Positions 41,566 to 47,907 of a stretch of 64,000 bases of DNA are shown in pieces. Made by a program: the position numbers and the translations under genes. A model generated the notes under the pieces. The model searched no databases. It worked only from the letters and a program-made list of their open reading frames with translations, and had not been told where the DNA came from. The number at the start of each line of letters is the position of its first letter. Position 1 is the stretch's first letter. Source of the DNA: Armatimonadota bacterium (GTDB lineage Bacteria; Bacteroidota; Ignavibacteria; OLB7); assembly GCA_020850315.1 (NCBI GenBank), contig JADZEY010000060.1, positions 1 to 64,000 on the forward strand, read 5' to 3'.

Positions 41566-43164
41566 CTACCGGGCCACAGTAAACATCATCCGCCGTGGTT
41601 GGCCGCCGCTGTGGATTTCGCAGATGTAGATTCCGTTTGGCAGGCTACCAACGGCAATGGATTGTTCGGCAACGTCGGCAAGCTGCGGCTGCGCTGGCAC
41701 TGCCATTACCTCGGTTCCATCAATCGCAGCAATGCGAATCGTTGCCAGCAGCAAGGCAGTCCCTTTCCAGCGAACGGTGATCGCTTGGCTTGCAGGGTTC
41801 GGGAAGATTCCGCCAACAATCACTCCATCGGCAAGTTCCACGCCAAGCGTTGGGTTCACTGGTGGCTTGGGAAGGATTGTGAAAGAGCCGTTGGATTGAT
41901 CGGCAAGATCGGGCTGGGAAGCCACGGACACTTTAATCCGCGCCACGCTGATTGTGCTGTCGGCAAGGCGCGGCACACGCCACTGGAATGCCCCGGTTGC
42001 GGCGGTCTGGCGCGCAATCTGGGTCCAGGTGTTGCCGCCATCGGTGGAGATGTCAACCACCACTTCGGTGGCCTCCTTCGGGGTTTGCCATGCTATCTGC
42101 TGAACCTCACCTTCGCGCCATGTTTCGCCACCGTTGGGCGTTAGCACCCGCGTGGTAATGGTCGTGTCTGGTGGAGTGATTGGCGTGGTGACAACGGAGA
42201 ACTGGGCATCGGAGGTATCGCCAACGGTGCGCCCTTCGTTCATCACCCGCACCAAGTATTGGCTGCCGGAGTTGTTCGGAACACGCCACAGGAACGCCCC
42301 GGTTGCCGCATCCACGCTGCCAATGCCGCTCCACTGTCCGCCACCATTTGCCGAGTATTCCAGCACCGCTTTCCCCGCCACGTTCGTTGCTTGCCACGTC
42401 ACTACAACGGAGGTGTCGGCGGCAAACCGTTCGCCACCATTTGGGAACCTCACGGTGATGCTTCCCGCTGGTGGCGGCGGGTTCTGTTGCTTGGGTGAGA
42501 TAGTGAACGGCGCGTCGGAAACATCAACATGGTCAGGCTCCTGGGCAACCGAAACACGCATCAGGCAGGCGGCCATGGGGAAGTCGGAAAGGTGCGGAAT
42601 CGCCCATGAATAGGTTGCTGGGGTTGCGGGTTGGGTGGCAATGGTTTGCCACGTTGCCCCGTTGTTTGTGGAAAGCTCAATCAACGCCTCCACAGCATCC
42701 GGCGGGACTTGCCATTGGATGGTGCGGGTTTCCCCTTCGGTCCATTGCTCGCCACCGTTTGGGGCAATCATGATGGTAGCATCCAACGGGTCGGGGATGA
42801 TTGCGAATGTTCCATCGGACTGGTCGCTTGCGCTCCCTTTCCGTTCGCTAACCCGCACCCGCACAATGGCACTTTCCTTGTTCGGAATCTTCCACTCAAT
42901 GCTTCCCTGGGCGGCGTTGGTTTTGCCGATGCTGCGCCACTGCGCCCCATCCACGGTGTACTCCACCTCTACCTCGCCAGTAATTCCCGAAGCTGTCCAG
43001 GTCACTTGCGTCTCGGTGCCAATCATTAGCTCTTCCCCGCCGTTCGGGTAGGTGACAGTGATTGTCCCTTGTGCCGAAAGCTGCTGCACGGCGGCCAGCA
43101 GCAGCACCCACACCAGCCACCGCACTGGAGGGCTGGATAGGGGAAATGGTTGTGTAGGTTGCAT
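41566..43164 (-). CDS. Secreted four-repeat Ig-like protein with T9SS sorting domain
   Basis: The protein has 532 residues. A signal peptide (WLVWVLLLAAVQQLSAQ) leads into four tandem ~95-residue beta-sandwich repeats. Each begins with a PNGGE motif (YPNGGEELMIGTETQVTWTA; APNGGEQWTEGETRTIQWQV; FPNGGERFAADTSVVVTWQA; TPNGGETWREGEVQQIAWQT) and ends in a SNGSFTI-like strand. The repeats resemble the Kre9/KNH Ig-like fold. The last ~75 residues are a type A T9SS sorting domain: GIFPNPASQAITVRWKG, IDGTEV and LPNGIYICEIHSG ending MMFTVAR. The type IX system would recognise and usually cleave this while attaching the protein to the surface. ATG 43164 is preferred because longer starts overlap the upstream gene. 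It is the last gene of the minus-strand cluster and ends at a strong terminator. Confidence 0.9.
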   Translation of the reverse strand: MQPTQPFPLSSPPVRWLVWVLLLAAVQQLSAQGTITVTYPNGGEELMIGTETQVTWTASGITGEVEVEYTVDGAQWRSIGKTNAAQGSIEWKIPNKESAIVRVRVSERKGSASDQSDGTFAIIPDPLDATIMIAPNGGEQWTEGETRTIQWQVPPDAVEALIELSTNNGATWQTIATQPATPATYSWAIPHLSDFPMAACLMRVSVAQEPDHVDVSDAPFTISPKQQNPPPPAGSITVRFPNGGERFAADTSVVVTWQATNVAGKAVLEYSANGGGQWSGIGSVDAATGAFLWRVPNNSGSQYLVRVMNEGRTVGDTSDAQFSVVTTPITPPDTTITTRVLTPNGGETWREGEVQQIAWQTPKEATEVVVDISTDGGNTWTQIARQTAATGAFQWRVPRLADSTISVARIKVSVASQPDLADQSNGSFTILPKPPVNPTLGVELADGVIVGGIFPNPASQAITVRWKGTALLLATIRIAAIDGTEVMAVPAQPQLADVAEQSIAVGSLPNGIYICEIHSGGQPRRMMFTVAR

Positions 43165-43202
43165 AGCCTGTGTTGGTTGAATTGGTTGTGATTGTTCGGT
43201 TG

Positions 43203-43478
43203 TCAGGCTATCACAGCCTGCGGCTTCATCTGGATGCGGCGGCGTTTCCAGAACAGAAATCCCCCCACAACAAGCAGTGTTGCCGCAACCGGCCCCACGG
43301 CCGGCAGCAAGCCAACGCGGAATTCCTCGCGCCACTCAATGGATTCGGTTCCAAACAACGGGTCGGTAACGGTGTAGGCTACCTTGTCCAGCGTCCACAG
43401 TTCGCCGCTGGTTACACCCCACCAAGCGATCAAGCCAGCAGCGGCAATGATGCACAGGATTGCAATGGTTTTGGTCAT
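43203..43478 (-). CDS. Small two-helix membrane protein
   Basis: The protein has 91 residues. Helix 1 is IAILCIIAAAGLIAWWGVTS (about 4-23) and helix 2 is LPAVGPVAATLLVVGGFLFW (about 57-76). A KRRR stretch after helix 2 indicates the C-terminus is cytoplasmic. Between them lies a ~33-residue extracytoplasmic loop with ESIEWREEFRVG. There is no recognised domain. ATG 43478 is chosen for the first helix; the heptanucleotide repeat GTTGATA/ATTGATA lies in the leader just upstream. It sits between the YceI gene (78-bp gap) and the T9SS-cargo gene (38-bp gap) on the same strand. It is probably real because both neighbours leave exactly this space and the hydropathy is coherent. Confidence 0.65.
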   Translation of the reverse strand: MTKTIAILCIIAAAGLIAWWGVTSGELWTLDKVAYTVTDPLFGTESIEWREEFRVGLLPAVGPVAATLLVVGGFLFWKRRRIQMKPQAVIA

Positions 43479-43482
43479 GGTT

Positions 43483-43510
43483 GTTGATAATTGATAGTTG
43501 ATAATTAAGG
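43483..43510. repeat. Heptanucleotide repeat in the leader of the small membrane protein
   Basis: GTTGATA, ATTGATA, GTTGATA and ATTAAGG stand head to tail (43483-43510), ending 5 bp before the start codon on the minus strand. It occupies the place where a ribosome-binding site would be. Confidence 0.7.
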
Positions 43511-43556
43511 ATTGGCGCGCAGAGGTTGATTGGCCTTTTGACATTCGCCATTCCCC

Positions 43557-44210
43557 TCACAGCCCTGTCGCGCCGAACAGTTGTGCTTTCACCACAATTG
43601 TTTCCCCAACTTTGCTGCCGATAGTTCCGCGCGAACCAGCAACGTTGAAGTCTTTTAGCGAAATGGAGAATTGGGCGGTAAGCATCACCAAATCGCCCGG
43701 GGCGCGTTCGCGGGTTTTGGCGGACTCCTCGATATACTTCAGCGTGAAGGGGACGGCCACACTTTTGGTGATGCCGTGCATGGTGAAGTTGCCGATTGCT
43801 GTCCCGGTTGCGCTGGCTCCGGTGATGCTCACATCCTTCACAGAAGTGACCGTGAAGCTGATGGTTGGATATTTGGCGGCATCCAACCATTGGTCGCTCC
43901 GCAAGTGTCCATCACGAGTTCCGTTGCCGGTCTTCATGGTGGCAACTTGCGCGCTGATTGTCCCGCGGATTCCCGCAACGTTCTTCGGATCAAGCGTTAG
44001 CGTGCCGCTGATCCCTTCAGCAGTCCCGTTGATTTTTTCCAGTGGAGCATCGCTTACCCAGGTGAATTGGTTCTTCCCAACCTTATCGCTTAGCGTCACC
44101 TTCTTTTGCCCGATTGCGTTTACCACCAGCGGCTGCGTGGTGGCTTGGTTGACGGCAATCCCCGCAAGAAGTAGTGTTGTTGCCAGCAGTTTTTTCATCA
44201 TGGTGTTCAT
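43557..44210 (-). CDS. YceI family periplasmic protein
   Basis: The protein has 217 residues with a signal peptide (KKLLATTLLLAGIAVNQATT). The YceI lipocalin-like fold is shown by LDPKNVAGIRGTISAQVATM, TRDGHLRSDQWLDAAKYPTI, SFTVTSVKDVS and NFTMHGITKSVAVPFTLKYI, all in family order. YceI proteins bind isoprenoid-type lipids such as polyprenyl quinones, or other amphiphiles. In several bacteria they sit beside cytochrome genes. Here it follows the cytochrome lipoprotein gene (158-bp gap), so a quinone- or lipid-related role in the same redox module is plausible. That link is inference. Confidence 0.92.
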   Translation of the reverse strand: MNTMMKKLLATTLLLAGIAVNQATTQPLVVNAIGQKKVTLSDKVGKNQFTWVSDAPLEKINGTAEGISGTLTLDPKNVAGIRGTISAQVATMKTGNGTRDGHLRSDQWLDAAKYPTISFTVTSVKDVSITGASATGTAIGNFTMHGITKSVAVPFTLKYIEESAKTRERAPGDLVMLTAQFSISLKDFNVAGSRGTIGSKVGETIVVKAQLFGATGL

Positions 44211-44368
44211 CGTTCTTGTTTGGTGTTAGTTGTTGGTTTGGTTGTTATGATGCTGTTCGGCATGGCTGGGCAATGCGGTGGCTTCTTAAATCATCGGTTG
44301 CTATGTCACAATGCCTCAGCATGGTGTTGATTGTTGTTGGTGTTGTTCTACGCTCTGTTGTTGCTCTC

Positions 44369-45454
44369 TCACTCCTTTGCCCCCTGGCTTACCCAGGCTT
44401 TGATTGTGGCAATCCGGCAGTCGTCCAATTTGTTGCCGTTGTAGGGCATTTTGGGATAGCCGGCGGAATGGCTCACCACGCCGTACAGCCGGCCGCTTAC
44501 CCCAGCAGCACGAACGTCGCTGAAGTTGTCCAGCCGTTGGCCTGCCGATGGGTTTGGCCCGCTGTGGCACCCCAAGCAATAGGTTTGCAGAATCGGTTTG
44601 ATGTTGCGGGTGTAGGTCATGTTCAGCGTGTCGCAGCCACCGGTTGGCGGTGGGCAGTCGGTGTTCTTGGCTCCTTCGGCAATCCAGCGGCGTATCAGCT
44701 CGATTTGCTGGGGTGTCAGCGGGTTTCGCGGCGTTGGGGGCATCCGTTTGTCAAGGCGGTCTTCGGTGATTTTCTCGAAGATTTCGCTGCCAAAAGGATC
44801 GCCAGCCACAACCCCTTTCCGCATGATTGTCTGGTAGCTGGTGAACACGTATCCATCCTGGCCCGGCGCGGCGTGGCAACCGCTTAGGGCACAGCTTGAT
44901 TGGAACATCGGGAGCACGTCGCGTTGGAAGCAGACTTCGTTGCTTGTCGGGTTGCCAGTGGTGTCGCTGGTGGTGTCGGGGGGGATTGCAGCACGAACCA
45001 CCGTGATAAACCCTGCCCCAAACGCGCGCCTATCGGCCACCGAAATTGCGCGAACCACCACGGTGATGGAGTCGGCAGGAATCAGCAACGGGGCAATGTA
45101 GATGCCATTGGTGGTAATCGAACCAATTCCCGAAGCAATCGCCCAGCTTACCGCTCCATCGCTTGCCCCTGTGACGGTTGCCCGCAACGATGTGCTGCTT
45201 CCGGTTAGCACGATTGTGTCTGCCGGGGCCACGGCTACTTTCACCGTTGTGGTGTCGTTCCCGTTGTTCCCTCCGGTTCCGGTTGTGTCGGTTGGTGGGT
45301 TGGTGATCCCCAGATCTTTGGTCAGCGTGTAGTCGCAGCCGGAAAACATCGCCACCGCAAGCAGTATCAGCCACACGGCGATTGCGTGAAGCACGTAATG
45401 CCCGGTAATCATTGGCAGGGCGTAGCCAGGTTTCGGTGATCTGTGTGTTGCCAT
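44369..45454 (-). CDS. Diheme c-type cytochrome lipoprotein with Ig-like domain
   Basis: The protein has 361 residues. The N-terminal hydrophobic segment ends in a lipobox (VAMFSGC, Cys40). A Thr/Gly/Asn-rich linker (51-70) precedes an Ig-like domain at 72-155 (TGASDGAVSWAIASGIGSIT). The C-terminal half holds two heme sites. The first is Cys188-x4-Cys193-His194 (CALSGCH, the wide-spaced form seen in planctomycete-type cytochromes). The second is Cys293-x2-Cys296-His297 (CLGCH). Met ligands are offered by KRMPPTP and YPKMPYNG. Cys266/274 and Cys346 may form disulfides. ATG 45454 is chosen because it begins the signal region; the long upstream extension overlaps the barrel gene and is not credible. 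It lies 28 bp after the heme-motif barrel gene, so the two are co-transcribed. It would be an extracytoplasmic electron carrier. Confidence 0.88.
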   Translation of the reverse strand: MATHRSPKPGYALPMITGHYVLHAIAVWLILLAVAMFSGCDYTLTKDLGITNPPTDTTGTGGNNGNDTTTVKVAVAPADTIVLTGSSTSLRATVTGASDGAVSWAIASGIGSITTNGIYIAPLLIPADSITVVVRAISVADRRAFGAGFITVVRAAIPPDTTSDTTGNPTSNEVCFQRDVLPMFQSSCALSGCHAAPGQDGYVFTSYQTIMRKGVVAGDPFGSEIFEKITEDRLDKRMPPTPRNPLTPQQIELIRRWIAEGAKNTDCPPPTGGCDTLNMTYTRNIKPILQTYCLGCHSGPNPSAGQRLDNFSDVRAAGVSGRLYGVVSHSAGYPKMPYNGNKLDDCRIATIKAWVSQGAKE

Positions 45455-45482
45455 GTGAGGTTTGTGCTCCCTAATTATCACA

Positions 45483-46619
45483 TCAGTAAAACAGGTGAAG
45501 TTGAATAGCCCACTGCCCCATGCGGTAGTCGTCGTTCTCGAAGTAGCGATACTCAGGGCGTAGCTCAAGCATTGGGAAGGGGAATATCTGCACGCCAGCA
45601 ACCAGTGCGTTAGCATGGAATAATCCTTGCACGGGGTCTTCGGTTTGCGCCCATTCGTACCTCCATTCCAGCGCAAGCCAGTCGCGCAGCTGGAAGGTGG
45701 ATTGCACCATCCAGTTGCGGATTTGCCGTCCGGTTGCGTTGCGGCTGTAGGTCGCTTCGGCAAAGAATGTGGCACGGTCGGCAACGCCAAACCCACCAAA
45801 CCCTGTGGCCATTTGGAACTGGTCGTTCCCGTACCACGATCCCCCGATCTGTGTGTTGATCCCTTCCTCAAAAAACTGGGGCCACAGTTGCACCCGCCAC
45901 AAATAGGAAGGCTGAGAAGCGTCCACCGCTGGCTCCGATTCGGCAAGGTTGCTGGCACTGTAGGCCCCGGCATTCAGCGTCAGCCAGCGCAACCCTTCGT
46001 AGGTGATCTCGGCCCCCCATTCGTTGTAGTTGGGCGCAAGCAACGGCGTGGCGTTCATTGCCACTTCGCGGCGGGAAAACATTGTGTGGTCGTCGTGGCG
46101 CATCCCAACGCTGGGTTGGATATGGCCAACCTTCAGCGATGGCGCGGTGATCCCCGGCTGAATTACCGCTGCAACATCAAACGTGGTTTGCCCGGGGTAG
46201 CGGGCCTTCCCAACATTGTAGCTTCCAAACAAGGTCAGCCAATCGGTTGGCATCAGCGCGGCAGCGGGGGCAAGCTGCATCGGGATCACCTTCCGTTGCT
46301 CCGATGGCGGCCTTCCGATTTTGGCAACCTGAAGCCGTGCATCGAATCCGAAGGCAAGCAGCCCTTCCCAAAACGTGTTCGACTCGCTGCTCAGGGCCGA
46401 CAGCCCCAAACTGTCGGGCTGCATCATCCCCACCGTGTTCATTGCCATGAACCCAAGCTCGTTGCGGATCCCCCCCCCCGTTGGATTGACGTGGCACGCC
46501 GAGCAGCGCGTCCCGGATAGCAGTGCAAACCGTGGCAAGGCAGTAGCGGTGTTGGCCGCAGCCGCCACCAACAGAACCACCGCAGCCAGCAAACGGGAAT
46601 TGGCCAGATCACACATCAT
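45483..46619 (-). CDS. Outer-membrane barrel with N-terminal heme c motif
   Basis: The protein has 378 residues with a signal peptide (LLAAVVLLVAAAANTATA). The mature N-terminus carries a single heme-binding motif TRCSACHVNPTGGG (Cys39, Cys42, His43). The rest is barrel-like, with many aromatic, alternating strands (WLTLFGSYNVGKARY, EWGAEITYEGLRWLTLNAGA, RATFFAEATYSRNATGR, LALEWRYEWAQTE) and a C-terminal ...WAIQLHLFY ending in an aromatic. Proteins of this shape occur in cytochrome-rich Bacteroidota and Ignavibacteria but have no established function to my knowledge. It overlaps the Rieske gene by 4 bp (ATGA) and is followed by the diheme cytochrome. A porin-cytochrome-like role in carrying electrons across the outer membrane is the leading hypothesis. 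Confidence 0.82.
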   Translation of the reverse strand: MMCDLANSRLLAAVVLLVAAAANTATALPRFALLSGTRCSACHVNPTGGGIRNELGFMAMNTVGMMQPDSLGLSALSSESNTFWEGLLAFGFDARLQVAKIGRPPSEQRKVIPMQLAPAAALMPTDWLTLFGSYNVGKARYPGQTTFDVAAVIQPGITAPSLKVGHIQPSVGMRHDDHTMFSRREVAMNATPLLAPNYNEWGAEITYEGLRWLTLNAGAYSASNLAESEPAVDASQPSYLWRVQLWPQFFEEGINTQIGGSWYGNDQFQMATGFGGFGVADRATFFAEATYSRNATGRQIRNWMVQSTFQLRDWLALEWRYEWAQTEDPVQGLFHANALVAGVQIFPFPMLELRPEYRYFENDDYRMGQWAIQLHLFY

Positions 46620-47188
46620 GCCACCACCACCTTCACGCTGTTCGATGCCGCATCGAACGTTGTGGCGTAGGATTTCAGCGGCTGCGTTGCCGGGCCACGT
46701 TTCACCGCACCGCTTAACTCAAATTGCGACCCGTGGCAACCGCAGGTGATGGTTCCGGATTGCGGGGGATTCACGCCGCACCCTTCGTGGGTGCAACGCA
46801 TCGAAAGCGATTTGAACTCGGTTGCGGAAATCCGCACAATCATTATTCGGTAGCCATCGGGGCCTTTGGTTTGCGTCACCAATGCTTGGCCATCGGCAGT
46901 TAATGCAGCAACGCTGAAGCTGGTTCCGGAGCCGCCGCTGTTGTTGCCACCGTTTCCGCCGCCCCCGGGTGTGCCGTTGTTGGTGGCGGCAGTGGGGTAG
47001 TTGGATGGCTCGCAGCCTTGCAGCAACGGGGCAATAATCCCAACCACTGCCACCCCCGCAACGGAGCTGAGGCACTGGGCAAGAAACGCACGGCGTGGGG
47101 TGCATTGTGCGGCGCATTGCTTCGGGTTGGAAGCCACTTGCGGCGTGCTGTCTATCTCTATCGCCGATGGCGGATGATCCTGTTTCAT
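46616..47188 (-). CDS. Tat-type Rieske 2Fe-2S lipoprotein
   Basis: The protein has 190 residues. A twin-arginine signal (TPRRAFLAQ, Arg32-Arg33) with a hydrophobic core ends in a lipobox (LLQGC, Cys59), so it would be exported folded and lipidated. A Gly/Asn-rich flexible linker (66-88) precedes the Rieske domain. The cluster ligands are Cys132 and His134 (CTHEGC), and Cys149 and His152 (CGCHGSQF). Cys137 and Cys151 would form the disulfide seen in high-potential bc1-type proteins. No cytochrome b gene adjoins, so it is not part of an ordinary bc complex here. It follows the zinc-ribbon gene by 51 bp and overlaps the heme-barrel gene by 4 bp, marking a tight redox operon. Confidence 0.93.
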   Translation of the reverse strand: MKQDHPPSAIEIDSTPQVASNPKQCAAQCTPRRAFLAQCLSSVAGVAVVGIIAPLLQGCEPSNYPTAATNNGTPGGGGNGGNNSGGSGTSFSVAALTADGQALVTQTKGPDGYRIMIVRISATEFKSLSMRCTHEGCGVNPPQSGTITCGCHGSQFELSGAVKRGPATQPLKSYATTFDAASNSVKVVVA

Positions 47189-47239
47189 GCTACGTTATTT
47201 CTAAAAAAGGTGAAGGATTTTTCCGGGCATAGCTGCGGG

Positions 47240-47506
47240 TTACACCAACCGAAGCACGGCAACTCCAGCAGGGGTTGCCAGTTGTGGTGCGTCATCGCCC
47301 CGCCGAAGCTCGGCCCCACACTTGCTGCAGTAATTTGCCAGCGGCTGCATGATTTGGCTGCCACAGCTTCGGCACAAGTTGGCCATAGCGGTTCCGCAGC
47401 AAGCGCAATAGTTATCGTGTTCATAGCCAACCGTGCCACAGTTTGGGCATCGGACGGGGAAGCCTGGGGTAGCAGCAGACGATGGAGTAGAAGTTGATGG
47501 ATTCAT
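47240..47506 (-). CDS. Double zinc-ribbon protein
   Basis: The protein has 88 residues with two zinc-ribbon modules. The first uses Cys20, Cys23, Cys34 and Cys37 (RCPNCGTVGYEHDNYCACCG). The second uses Cys45, Cys48, Cys60 and Cys63 (CRSCGSQIMQPLANYCSKCG). A hydrophobic C-terminal tail (ATPAGVAVLRLV) follows. Such DZR modules bind Zn and mediate protein or nucleic acid contacts; the function of stand-alone forms is unknown. It is the first gene of the minus-strand redox cluster. About 50 bp upstream lie three CGTCACG direct repeats, and beyond them the divergent STAND-BTAD regulator. Confidence 0.8.
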   Translation of the reverse strand: MNPSTSTPSSAATPGFPVRCPNCGTVGYEHDNYCACCGTAMANLCRSCGSQIMQPLANYCSKCGAELRRGDDAPQLATPAGVAVLRLV

Positions 47507-47554
47507 GGTTCAGTTTGCCCCGTTGGGAAGTACAGCGTTCAAGGTACAGGCCAG

Positions 47555-47605
47555 CCGTCACGATTGCCCCAGCCAACCGTCACGATTGCCAGAAAAAACG
47601 TCACG
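47555..47605. promoter_or_regulatory. CGTCACG direct repeats with 22/21-bp spacing
   Basis: CGTCACG occurs at 47556-47562, 47578-47584 and 47599-47605. The first two are part of an exact 14-mer, CCGTCACGATTGCC. The spacing is two helical turns, so the same DNA face is shown three times. SARP-type (BTAD) regulators are known to bind short direct repeats spaced by about 11 or 22 bp, and the divergent gene encodes a BTAD-domain regulator. Binding is inferred. Confidence 0.6.
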
Positions 47606-47657
47606 GATGAAAAAAAGAGGAGCCGGAAGCGGGGGCAGAGACGGTAGCAAGAGAGCT

Positions 47658-47727
47658 ATTCTCCATTCTCCATTCTCCATTCTCCATTCTCCATTCTCCA
47701 TTCTCCATTCTCCATTCTCCATTCTCC
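47658..47727. repeat. (ATTCTCC)10 heptanucleotide tandem repeat
   Basis: Ten exact copies of ATTCTCC lie in the 401-bp gap between the zinc-ribbon gene and the STAND-BTAD regulator gene, ending about 180 bp before ATG 47908. Slipped-strand changes would alter promoter or leader length by 7 bp steps. The rest of the gap (47728-47907) holds no credible gene. Confidence 0.95.
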
Positions 47728-47907
47728 ATTCCCTTCCGCAGTTACTTTCCCCCGTTCGGCTGGCTCACCCCCTATGCAATGATTTCTCCACTTTCTACCT
47801 CCGAACAACACAGCAACCTGCAGAGATACCCACTAACTGTGCTGAAAGGTCGGCATGATATATTCGCCACAGCTTCCCCGTTCTTTACTGAGAAGCAGCC
47901 GACCATC

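Noticed and set aside
45455-45973. Long N-terminal extension of the diheme cytochrome
   Set aside because: It overlaps the 3' end of the heme-barrel gene, lacks export features, and the internal ATG at 45454 gives a clear lipoprotein signal.
47433-47858. Plus-strand ORF encoding repeated ILHSPFS
   Set aside because: It overlaps the zinc-ribbon gene and consists largely of the translated (ATTCTCC)10 tract, so it is a by-product of the tandem repeat.
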